NCBI GenBank assembly: GCA_902463875.1
Contig: CABQHR010000007.1
Location: 1-23,203, forward strand
DNA from: an uncultured Collinsella sp.
Lineage (GTDB): Bacteria; Actinomycetota; Coriobacteriia; Coriobacteriales; Coriobacteriaceae
Direction of reading: 5' to 3'
Length of the DNA stretch: 23,203 bases
Position numbers and translations under genes: made by a program. The notes under the pieces were generated by a model. It saw only the letters and a program-made list of their open reading frames with translations, was not told the DNA's origin and ran no database searches. Below, piece by piece: positions 15,294 to 22,509 of the stretch. The stretch's first letter is position 1, and each line of letters opens with the position of its first letter.

Positions 15294-16010
15294 ATGCTGA
15301 AGCTTTGGAAGGTTAACGCCAAGGCCGGCGACGCGACGGTCAAGTACCCGTTTGCGCCGTTCCCCACCAACAAGGACATGCGCGGCAAGCCCGAGCACAA
15401 CGCGGAGCTCTGCATCGCCTGCGGTGCCTGCGGCGTGGCGTGCCCGGCCGATGCCATTCGCATGGACACCGACCTTGCGGCCGATACCATCACCTGGTCG
15501 ATCGACTACGGTCGCTGCATCTTTTGCGGCCGCTGCGAGGAAGCCTGCCCCATGGAGGCCATCAAGCTCACCGAGGAGTTTGAGCTGGCCGTCATGAGCA
15601 AGGACGACCTCACCAGCAAGAGCGTCTACACGCTCGAGCGCTGCTCGCGTTGCGGCAAGCCGTTTGCCCCACACAAGGAGATCGACTACGCCAAGCGCCT
15701 GCTGCAAAAGGCCGGCGGCATGGAGGCCGAGCAGGCCGCCCGTACCGTTGGTATGTGCCAGGAGTGCAAGCGCGAGCTCGACGCCCTGCGCGCCGCCTCG
15801 GCCGTAAAGACCGGCAACGCGCGCGGCATGGCTGCCAACGAGACGCTTGCGTCCGGTGAGCCCCAGGGCCCCGGCATGGAGTATCTGGGCGGCCACGGCG
15901 TGAACCCGGAGTATATCGACCGCGAGCTCAACCCCGATGCGCCCGAGATTCCCGCCGGTCCTGCGCCGGTCGAGGGCATCATCATGGATTTTGAAACGAA
16001 GGATGAGTAA
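15294..16010 (+). CDS. hyfH: Hydrogenase-4 iron-sulfur subunit HyfH (NuoI-like)
   Basis: 238-residue protein with two [4Fe-4S] motifs, C40-C43-C46-C50 and C75-C78-C81-C85. A four-Cys zinc-ribbon-like pair follows, C117-C120 (CSRCGKPFAPHKE) and C155-C158 (CQEC), as in HycF/HyfH. The Gly/Pro/Ala-rich tail from about residue 165 has no counterpart that I recall in the 181-residue E. coli HyfH. ATG 15294 is chosen because GAGGAGG lies 7 nt upstream; it begins one base after the hyfG stop. It should link HyfA to HyfI in the electron path. Confidence 0.9.
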   Translation: MLKLWKVNAKAGDATVKYPFAPFPTNKDMRGKPEHNAELCIACGACGVACPADAIRMDTDLAADTITWSIDYGRCIFCGRCEEACPMEAIKLTEEFELAVMSKDDLTSKSVYTLERCSRCGKPFAPHKEIDYAKRLLQKAGGMEAEQAARTVGMCQECKRELDALRAASAVKTGNARGMAANETLASGEPQGPGMEYLGGHGVNPEYIDRELNPDAPEIPAGPAPVEGIIMDFETKDE

Positions 16011-16012
16011 CC

Positions 16013-16795
16013 ATGGCCGAACCCACGCTTTTGCCCGAGCGGCTTCAGTACCGCCCGACCAAGATCGAACTCGACGAGAGCATCGAGAAGGCCAAGGCGA
16101 CCCTTCTTAAGAAGATCAAGCGCTCGGTGTACGTCTACCGTGTCGACTGCGGCGGCTGCAACGGCTGCGAGATCGAGATCTTCGGTTCCATCACGCCCGT
16201 CTTCGACGTCGAGCGCTTTGGCATCAAGGTCGTGCCCTCGCCCCGTCACGCCGATGTGCTGCTGTACACCGGTGCCGTGACGCGCGCCATGCGCATGCCG
16301 GCGCTGCGCGCCTTTGAGGCCGCACCCGATCCCAAGATCGTGGTGTCCTATGGCGCGTGCGGCTGCACCGGCGGCATCTTCTACGACAACTACTGCGTCT
16401 GGGGCGGCACGGACAAGATTCTGCCGGTCGACGTCTACATCCCCGGCTGCCCGCCCAGCCCCGCGCAGACCATCTACGGCTTTGCCATGGCACTTGGCCT
16501 GCTGGACCAAAAGCTCCATGCCGAGACCACGGTGGAGGCCGCCGGCGAGCAGGCCGATATCCTGCACCCCGGCGTGCCGTACAAGCTGCGTGTTGCTATC
16601 GAGCGCGAAGCTCGCGCCATGAGCGGCTACCGTTACGGCCGCGACCTGGCCAATGAGTTTATGGATACGCTCGAGGGTGCACCCAAGGGCGATATCCGCG
16701 GTGCCATGGCGCTGCTCATCGACAAGCAGGACGATCCGCGCCGCGTTGAGGTCTACTCGGCGCTGCAGGATCTGGTGCTGGCCGGAGGTCGCTAG
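16013..16795 (+). CDS. hyfI: Hydrogenase-4 small subunit HyfI (NuoB-like)
   Basis: 260-residue [4Fe-4S] protein holding the cluster next to the Ni-Fe site. Visible ligands are C49 and C52 in VDCGGCNGCEIEI, C116/C118 in SYGACGCTGG, and C146 in IPGCPPSPAQ. These match HycG/HyfI of group 4 hydrogenases. Residues beyond about 170 form a family-typical tail (SGYRYGRDLANEFM). It starts 2 nt after hyfH and its TAG directly abuts the ATG of the next gene. Confidence 0.93.
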   Translation: MAEPTLLPERLQYRPTKIELDESIEKAKATLLKKIKRSVYVYRVDCGGCNGCEIEIFGSITPVFDVERFGIKVVPSPRHADVLLYTGAVTRAMRMPALRAFEAAPDPKIVVSYGACGCTGGIFYDNYCVWGGTDKILPVDVYIPGCPPSPAQTIYGFAMALGLLDQKLHAETTVEAAGEQADILHPGVPYKLRVAIEREARAMSGYRYGRDLANEFMDTLEGAPKGDIRGAMALLIDKQDDPRRVEVYSALQDLVLAGGR

Positions 16796-17377
16796 ATGGA
16801 GCTTGTGGACCGCTCTGGTTACTTTGCGGGCCCCGGCATGCTCGGCGGCTCCTTCGGTGACGCCTCGCGCGCAAGCGTCGAGGCCGCCGAGGGCGTCGCC
16901 GACTCCTGTCTGGCCCACGAGCCCGACCAGGTGGTCTTCTACGAGCTCACGCGTAAGTTTGTGGAGACCGAGGAAGACGTTCCCCAGGAGGCCTGCGACG
17001 TGCTGTACTACACGCTCGCCGTGGGCCACCACACCGGCGTGCTCGACTGCTTTGAGCCGCGCCTGTCGGTGCCGGTGGATGTCTTCTATTCGCTGGTCGA
17101 CGCACTGCCGGAAGGGGAGGCCCGGACTAAGTTTGAGGCCATCCGCTCCTTTGGCGAGTGCCAGCTCGACAAGGCCGCGGTGCCGTTGCTGCTCGAGGCC
17201 TGCGATGCGCTGCTCGACGAGCGCGGTTTTCGTGGGTCGGCCAAGGCCGGCATCTCGGTGTTCGACGACGACTTTGGCCTGCATGCCCAGCAGGTCGCGT
17301 TTCTGATGAAGTTTCGCGATCTGGTGGAGCGCGTGCGCGATGTGTCGGGCGTGTATCTGACGGGGAGGTTGCAGTAA
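16796..17377 (+). CDS. hyfJ: Formate hydrogenlyase maturation protein, HycH/HyfJ family
   Basis: 193 residues. The region from about residue 44 (DQVVFYELTRKFVETEEDVPQEACDVLYYTLAVGHHTGVLDC) aligns by eye with E. coli HycH, including the GHH-GV-DC motif. E. coli HycH and HyfJ are about 136 residues, so an N-terminal extension of some 40 residues is extra. HycH is needed for assembly of the hydrogenase-3 large subunit; its mechanism is unclear. The ATG abuts the hyfI stop and the 3' end overlaps hycI by one base (TAATG). Confidence 0.85.
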   Translation: MELVDRSGYFAGPGMLGGSFGDASRASVEAAEGVADSCLAHEPDQVVFYELTRKFVETEEDVPQEACDVLYYTLAVGHHTGVLDCFEPRLSVPVDVFYSLVDALPEGEARTKFEAIRSFGECQLDKAAVPLLLEACDALLDERGFRGSAKAGISVFDDDFGLHAQQVAFLMKFRDLVERVRDVSGVYLTGRLQ

Positions 17378-17880
17378 TGGGTTGCGTTGTGGATGGACGT
17401 GTGAACGGCGCCCCCTTTGCGGGCATCGTGCTCACGGCCGGAAGCGTGCTGCGCGCCGACGATGCCGCTGGCCCCGTGCTCTCCAAAAAAATGGAGGACG
17501 TGCCTATCGCCGGTTGGTACACCATCGACGGTGGCCAAACGCCCGAGGACGACATCATCGAGGTCAAGCGCGAGCGTCCGCCTCGCCTGGTCTTGGTCGA
17601 TGCCGCCGATATGGCGTTGCCCGTCGGTTCGATCCGTCTGCTCGACAAAAGTGACGTGGCTCGCAAGTCGATGTTCACCACGCATTCGCTTCCGCTCTCG
17701 ATTTTGATCGAAGAGATCGAGCAATCATGCGATGATATCGTCTTCGTTGGGATTCAGCCGGGCGACACGGAGTTCTACAACCCCATGTCCCCGGAAGTCT
17801 TTGACGCCGTCGACGCCGTGTACGACGCCGTGGCCGCCAACGACTTTTCCCACTTTGTCCGCTTGGGGCAAGAGCAATAG
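17377..17880 (+). CDS. hycI: Hydrogenase large-subunit maturation protease, HycI-like
   Basis: 167-residue endopeptidase expected to trim the HyfG C-terminal tail once nickel is inserted. Comparison by eye with E. coli HycI gives the metal ligands D29, D75 (VLVDAADMALPVG) and H103 (MFTTHSLPLS), equivalent to D16, D62 and H90. Also conserved are IDGGQTPEDDI and VGIQPGDTEFYNPM. The usual GNxxxGDDGxGP loop is altered to AGSVLRADDAAGP, and a short N-terminal extension precedes it. ATG 17377 overlaps the hyfJ stop by one base and has GGGGAGG upstream. E. coli hyf has no protease gene, so this operon is self-contained for this step. Confidence 0.85.
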   Translation: MGCVVDGRVNGAPFAGIVLTAGSVLRADDAAGPVLSKKMEDVPIAGWYTIDGGQTPEDDIIEVKRERPPRLVLVDAADMALPVGSIRLLDKSDVARKSMFTTHSLPLSILIEEIEQSCDDIVFVGIQPGDTEFYNPMSPEVFDAVDAVYDAVAANDFSHFVRLGQEQ

Positions 17881-17919
17881 GAGCGCTTGTCCCTGCTGAT
17901 TAGGAAAGAAGTGATTGAC

Positions 17920-18759
17920 ATGGCAGATTCCAAGGCAGAATATCCCGCTCCCGATTGCCTGGCGCCCGCCGCGATCGAGGCCAAGACCGAGGCCGCCGGC
18001 GTGACCAAGGCCAACCTGCCGGTCGCAAAGGCCTTTCTGTTGGCAATGTTCGCCGGTGCGTTTATTGCCTTCGGCGGCCTGTTCTTTACCGTGTTCTTGA
18101 GTGATAGCACGCTGGGCTGGGGCGCTCAGCGCGTCGTGGGCGGCCTGTGCTTTTGCCTGGGCCTGGTGCTCGTGCTGGTGTGCGGCGCCGAGCTGTTCAC
18201 CGGCAACTCGCTTATGGTCTGCGCGCTCAAGAGCAAAAAGATCACCCTGGCTCAGATGCTCAAGGCTTGGATCGTCGTATGGGTCGGTAACTTTGTCGGT
18301 GCCCTGTTCATCGTCTTTTTGGTGTACATGGCCGGCATTTACAAGCTCAACGGCGAGGCAGTCGCCAATTCCATGGTGAGCGTCGCCGCCGGCAAGGTGA
18401 CGATCGACTGGGTGACGATCTTCTTCCGCGGCATCCTGTGCAACATCTTTGTGTGCCTGGCCGTGTGGATCGGTACCGCCGGCAAGACCGTGGTCGATAA
18501 GGTTGTGGGCATTCTGCTGCCCATCGCCGCCTTTGTGGCCTGCGGTTTTGAGCACTGCGTTGCCAACATGTACTTTTTGCCCATGGGCGCCGTGATGCAT
18601 GCATGCGGCTATGGCGCCGACGTCGCCGGCGCCGATGCGCTCAACGCTGCGGGCATTGCGTTTAACCTGTCCGCTGCCACGCTGGGTAACATCGTGGGCG
18701 GCGCGGTTCTGGTCGCGCTCGGCTACTGGTTTATCTACGCCAAGAAGTCCGAGGCGTAA
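17920..18759 (+). CDS. focA: Formate channel, FNT family (FocA/FocB)
   Basis: 279-residue integral membrane protein with six hydrophobic helices. Signature stretches are GAELFTGNSLM, RGILCNIFVCLAVW and CGFEHCVANMYFLPMG. H212 in the GFEH motif is the central gating/protonation His (H209 in E. coli FocA), and NLSAATLGNIVGG is the sixth-helix motif. It should pass formate into or out of the cell to feed FdhF. ATG 17920 is chosen over upstream in-frame GTG/TTG codons as the best fit to AGGAAAG and to family length. Its place at the end of the operon mirrors focB in E. coli hyf. Confidence 0.92.
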   Translation: MADSKAEYPAPDCLAPAAIEAKTEAAGVTKANLPVAKAFLLAMFAGAFIAFGGLFFTVFLSDSTLGWGAQRVVGGLCFCLGLVLVLVCGAELFTGNSLMVCALKSKKITLAQMLKAWIVVWVGNFVGALFIVFLVYMAGIYKLNGEAVANSMVSVAAGKVTIDWVTIFFRGILCNIFVCLAVWIGTAGKTVVDKVVGILLPIAAFVACGFEHCVANMYFLPMGAVMHACGYGADVAGADALNAAGIAFNLSAATLGNIVGGAVLVALGYWFIYAKKSEA

Positions 18760-18781
18760 GGTACCGTCTGTTTGACGCTGG

Positions 18782-18817
18782 GCCTCCCGCGGGGCGTTGC
18801 CGTGCGGGAGGCTTTTT
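18782..18817 (+). terminator. Rho-independent terminator of the formate hydrogenlyase operon
   Basis: GCCTCCCGC (18782-18790) pairs with GCGGGAGGC (18804-18812), nine perfect pairs, followed directly by TTTTT at 18813-18817. It lies 22 nt after the focA stop and marks the operon end. Confidence 0.9.
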
Positions 18818-18881
18818 GGGTCTGGGGCTCGTTGCCGGGCTTTTGGCCTGTTGTGTTTGGCTGATGAAAGGGGTAATCGAG

Positions 18882-20999
18882 ATGGCATCTGCTGTGAAGC
18901 GTGACCGTCGCGCCGTGGTGACGACCTGCGGGGGATGCTATGCCGATTGCGCCTTTGCGGCACGCGTTGAGGACGGTCGCGTGGTGGCCGAGTTGCCGGT
19001 GCCGGAGCATCCGTGCGCGGCGCGTGCCCTGTGCGCCCGCGGGCGGCATCGCCTGTCTATGCCGTTTGACGAGCGCGATCGCATTGTGCACCCCATGCGC
19101 CGACGAGCTGATGGATCGGGGTTCGATGCGATTTCGTGGGACGAGGCGTTCGCGCAGATCGCTGCGCGCCTTGGGGGGATTGTCGACGGACATGGTCCGC
19201 GCGCGCTGGGCATGACGCTCGGCGTGCCCTCGTTCGACCGCTACTGGGCATATCGCTTTATGCATGCGCAGGGCTCGCCCAACGTGTACGGAGCTGACGG
19301 TGCCTGCGAGGTAAGCCGACTTACCGGTTGGGAACACAGCCTGGGCTACAGCCCCGCCTCCGACCTAGCGCATACCGATTGCATCATGTACCTCGGGCGT
19401 TCGCTGGCGGATTCGTCGACGATGAGTGCCGTTGATGCGCTCAACGATGCCCGTCGACGTGGGGCGAAGATTATTGTCGTTGACCCCCGGCGCAGTGGCT
19501 CGGCTGCTATTGCCGACCGCTGGCTGCGCGTGCGCCCGGGCTGCGACCTGGCCTTGCTGCTGGGCATTGCGCATGTCTTGATTGCCGAGGACCTGTATGA
19601 CCACGAGTTCGTGACCCGCTATACCACGGGTTTTGACGAGCTGGTGCAGGCGGCCCGTGCTTGGACGCCCGAGTGGGCCGAGTCGATGTGCGATGTGCCG
19701 GCCGCAGAGATCGCCGCCACGGCGCGCGATCTAGCTGCCGCCGCGCCTGCTGCCGTGGTGGACGCCGGCTTTCATGGCGGCATTGGCATCGCGTATGCCA
19801 ATAGCACCCAGACTGCGCGCGCGATTTGTCTGGTCGATGTGCTGCTGGGCTGCATCGGACACGCGGGCGGTGCCCTCAACCCGCCCACGCCGCTTGCGTT
19901 GGGCGATTTGGACCCTGCGTGTTTCGCGACGCCGTCGATGCCACGTGAGCCCAAGTTGGGGTCCGAGCGCTATCCACTGGTCGATCCGGTGCGCGGCCTG
20001 TGCACGACCATCGGTCAGTCGATTCTTGCCGGCGATTTGCGTGGACTCATCGTCTATGCCAGTAACCCCGGTGCGGGCTATGGCAATGCGCAGGCTTGGT
20101 TGAGTATTTTGCGGCAGCTCGACTTGCTCGTGACGATTGATATTCGCTGGTCCGAGACAGCGCGCGCTTCCGACTTCGTGCTGCCCGATGTGACGTATCT
20201 GGAGGCCGACCGCGGCGTGGGAACGGTGGCGGGCGTTAACGATGCGCGCGTGTTCTACCGCAACGCTGTGCTGCCCGTGCAGCATGACGACACACGTCCC
20301 GGTCGGGAGATTTTTGCCGGTCTTGCGCAGGCTTGTGGCGTGGGCGAGTACTTCCAGTTTACGTCTGACGATCTGGCGGCTGCCCAGGTGGCGCCTTTTG
20401 GGATCAATCTGGACGAGCTCAAGGAGCGCGGCTGGGCCGACACGGGTGCTGCGTTGCCGTCGCGTACGGGCGAGCCGGTGATCCCCTTGAACGGCGGCAG
20501 GATCGCGCTGGCAAGCGACGTATGGGAACGCGCCGGTCTGGGTCGTGTGCCCGACTGGATCGCGCCCATGGTGGAGCCCGGTCCGGGGAAGTTTCGCCTC
20601 ATTAGCGGCAACCGTCCCTTTGAGTCGCATACCTCGCGAAGGCTTGCAGCCCAAGGTGCCGCTGAGGCTGGGTCGGACCTGGATGCCGTGCAGATGAATG
20701 CCGATGCTGCTGCGCACATGGGCATCGCCGACGGCGAGATCGTCGAACTCGTGAGCGATATGGGCCGCGACCGCGCGCGTGTGGAGACGACGCCGTATCT
20801 GCATCCGGCGTGCATCTTTACGTCGGCGGCTCCCGGTGGGCGTTCGTTTGGTGCCGGCGCGGATGGTGCCCAGGCGCTCGGTGTCGGCCCGCTCGACCAC
20901 ACGCCGCTGCGCTGGGATCCCATTACGGGTGCCGCGCTCACCCAGGAAAACGCCGTTCGCGTGGAAAAGATTGCGCCGCGCGGGGATAATGACGAGTAA
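18882..20999 (+). CDS. Molybdopterin-dependent oxidoreductase, DMSO reductase superfamily, substrate unknown
   Basis: 705-residue catalytic subunit. The N-terminal [4Fe-4S] ligands are C16, C19, C23 and probably C51 (LCARG). Superfamily motifs include ISWDEAFAQIA, GSPNVYGADGACEVSR, VVDPRRSGSAAIADRWL, SNPGAGYGN and LPDVTYLEADRGVGT. C142 sits where FdhF has Sec140 and is the likely Mo ligand. The His that follows Sec/Cys in formate dehydrogenases is absent (CEVS), so a formate role is doubtful; polysulfide/thiosulfate reductase-like enzymes are closer by eye. No Tat signal is seen, so it is probably cytoplasmic, and no electron-transfer or membrane partner is adjacent. ATG 18882 has GAAAGGGG 8 nt upstream. 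Confidence 0.8.
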   Translation: MASAVKRDRRAVVTTCGGCYADCAFAARVEDGRVVAELPVPEHPCAARALCARGRHRLSMPFDERDRIVHPMRRRADGSGFDAISWDEAFAQIAARLGGIVDGHGPRALGMTLGVPSFDRYWAYRFMHAQGSPNVYGADGACEVSRLTGWEHSLGYSPASDLAHTDCIMYLGRSLADSSTMSAVDALNDARRRGAKIIVVDPRRSGSAAIADRWLRVRPGCDLALLLGIAHVLIAEDLYDHEFVTRYTTGFDELVQAARAWTPEWAESMCDVPAAEIAATARDLAAAAPAAVVDAGFHGGIGIAYANSTQTARAICLVDVLLGCIGHAGGALNPPTPLALGDLDPACFATPSMPREPKLGSERYPLVDPVRGLCTTIGQSILAGDLRGLIVYASNPGAGYGNAQAWLSILRQLDLLVTIDIRWSETARASDFVLPDVTYLEADRGVGTVAGVNDARVFYRNAVLPVQHDDTRPGREIFAGLAQACGVGEYFQFTSDDLAAAQVAPFGINLDELKERGWADTGAALPSRTGEPVIPLNGGRIALASDVWERAGLGRVPDWIAPMVEPGPGKFRLISGNRPFESHTSRRLAAQGAAEAGSDLDAVQMNADAAAHMGIADGEIVELVSDMGRDRARVETTPYLHPACIFTSAAPGGRSFGAGADGAQALGVGPLDHTPLRWDPITGAALTQENAVRVEKIAPRGDNDE

Positions 21000-21051
21000 T
21001 TGACTCAGCCGATGTATTTGACTGATCTACGTTTGTTTTGAAAGGCCGCAC

Positions 21052-22509
21052 ATGAGCGATAGCCAGAACATGTCCGATGAGGTGCGCGCCCGTCTGCGCG
21101 CCATCCCTTCTGTCAACGAGCTGCTCACCGAGTGGCCGGTGGTGAAGGCGGCGGGGGAGACGTGCGATGCGGTAGTCCATGCCGCCGTTACGGCTGAGCT
21201 TGACGAGGAGCGCGCCGCCATCCGTGCCGGCGCCGCCCCGCGCTCCAAGCGCGAGCTGGCGGCGGCCATCGAATTCCGTGCGCATCGCTCTGCGCTGCCG
21301 AGCCTTCGTCCGGCCGTCAACGCCACGGGCGTGGTCATCCATACCAACCTGGGTCGCGCCCCACTCGCAGAGTCGGCCGCCAAGGCCGTCGCCGAGGTCG
21401 CGCGCGGGTACAGCACGCTCGAGTACAGCGTCGACACCTGCTCACGCGGGTCGCGCAAGGAGCACGCCGCGGAGCTGATTCGCTCGCTCACCGGTGCCGA
21501 GGATGCGCTCGTCGTCAACAACAATGCCGCCGCGGTGCTGCTGGTGCTGGCCACCCATGCCGCGGGCAAAGAGGTCATCGTGAGCCGCGGCGAGCTCGTC
21601 GAGATTGGCGGCAGTTTCCGCATCCCCGATGTCATGGCGGCCTCGGGCGCCCGGCTCGTCGAGGTCGGTGCCACCAACCGCACGCACTTGGCCGACTACG
21701 AGCGCGCCATCACGCCCGACACGGCCATGATTCTCAAGGTTCATCCTTCCAACTACCGCATCGAGGGCTTTCACGAGGAAGTGAGCTCCAAGGAGCTTGC
21801 CGCGCTGGCCCATAAGCATGGCCTGCTGTTCTACGAGGACCAGGGCTCGGGCGCGCTGCTGCCCGACGACATCCTGGTCCGCGGCGGCGAGGAGACCACG
21901 CCGACCTCGGTAGCCGCCGGGCTCGACATCGTGTCGTGCTCGGGCGATAAGCTGCTCGGTGCCGCGCAGGCGGGCATTATCATGGGCCGCCGCGAATTGG
22001 TCCAGGCCTGCGGCGCACATCCGCTCATGCGCGCCCTGCGTCCGGGCAAGCTCGCGTTGACGGCGCTCGAGGCCACGCTGCGCATCTACATGGACGGCGC
22101 CGATGTGGCCCATCGCGACATTCCGGTGCTCAGCATGCTTACGCTTCCGCGGGCTCATCTGGAGCGTCGCGCGCGCAAGCTGCGCGACCTTATGGCGGCG
22201 GGGCTCGATAAAGCCGGTTGTCCGTGTGCCGTTGAGCTGAAAATCGTCGAGGAGTCGTCGACGCCTGGTGGCGGTTCGCTGCCTACCGTCGAGCTGCCGA
22301 CGATGTGTGTTGCCGTGCGCCTTGTTGACGAGCGCCTGTCCGTCGACGCACTCAAGCGCTCGCTCGTCCAGGACTTCGACACGCCGGTCGTCACGCGCAC
22401 CTCGCACGATCGCATTCTGTTTGACGTCCGCACGCTTGTGGGCGACCGCGATATCGAGACCGCCGCCTCGACGCTTGCCGCGTGCGTTGCCAAGGCGGCG
22501 CGCCAATGA
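21052..22509 (+). CDS. selA: L-seryl-tRNA(Sec) selenium transferase
   Basis: 485-residue PLP enzyme converting Ser-tRNA(Sec) to Sec-tRNA(Sec) with selenophosphate. Clear family stretches are VNATGVVIHTNLGRAPL, EYSVDTCSRGSRKEHA, KVHPSNYRIEGFHEE and YEDQGSGALLPDD. The PLP lysine is K300 in SCSGDKLLGAAQAG. E. coli SelA is 463 residues. GAAAGG lies 6-7 nt before the ATG. Its 3' end overlaps selB by 4 nt (ATGA), so the two are translated together. It supplies Sec for the fdhF product; selD and selC are not in this window. Confidence 0.95.
   Translation: MSDSQNMSDEVRARLRAIPSVNELLTEWPVVKAAGETCDAVVHAAVTAELDEERAAIRAGAAPRSKRELAAAIEFRAHRSALPSLRPAVNATGVVIHTNLGRAPLAESAAKAVAEVARGYSTLEYSVDTCSRGSRKEHAAELIRSLTGAEDALVVNNNAAAVLLVLATHAAGKEVIVSRGELVEIGGSFRIPDVMAASGARLVEVGATNRTHLADYERAITPDTAMILKVHPSNYRIEGFHEEVSSKELAALAHKHGLLFYEDQGSGALLPDDILVRGGEETTPTSVAAGLDIVSCSGDKLLGAAQAGIIMGRRELVQACGAHPLMRALRPGKLALTALEATLRIYMDGADVAHRDIPVLSMLTLPRAHLERRARKLRDLMAAGLDKAGCPCAVELKIVEESSTPGGGSLPTVELPTMCVAVRLVDERLSVDALKRSLVQDFDTPVVTRTSHDRILFDVRTLVGDRDIETAASTLAACVAKAARQ

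Noticed and set aside
11252..15493. Very long open frame on the minus strand (over 1400 codons), with others at 6805-9378, 4416-6158 and 9832-11301
   Set aside because: These lie antisense to well-recognised hyf and fdhF genes. Strong G/C third-position bias keeps antisense frames open. Their translations are low-complexity, rich in His, Arg, Gly and Asp, and match no family.
18882..20999. Second selenoprotein
   Set aside because: The metal-ligand codon is TGC (Cys142) and no in-frame TGA occurs within the gene.
21001..21030. Promoter for selA with TTGACT -35 boxes
   Set aside because: TTGACT occurs twice 18 bp apart, but no acceptable -10 sequence lies at the right distance.
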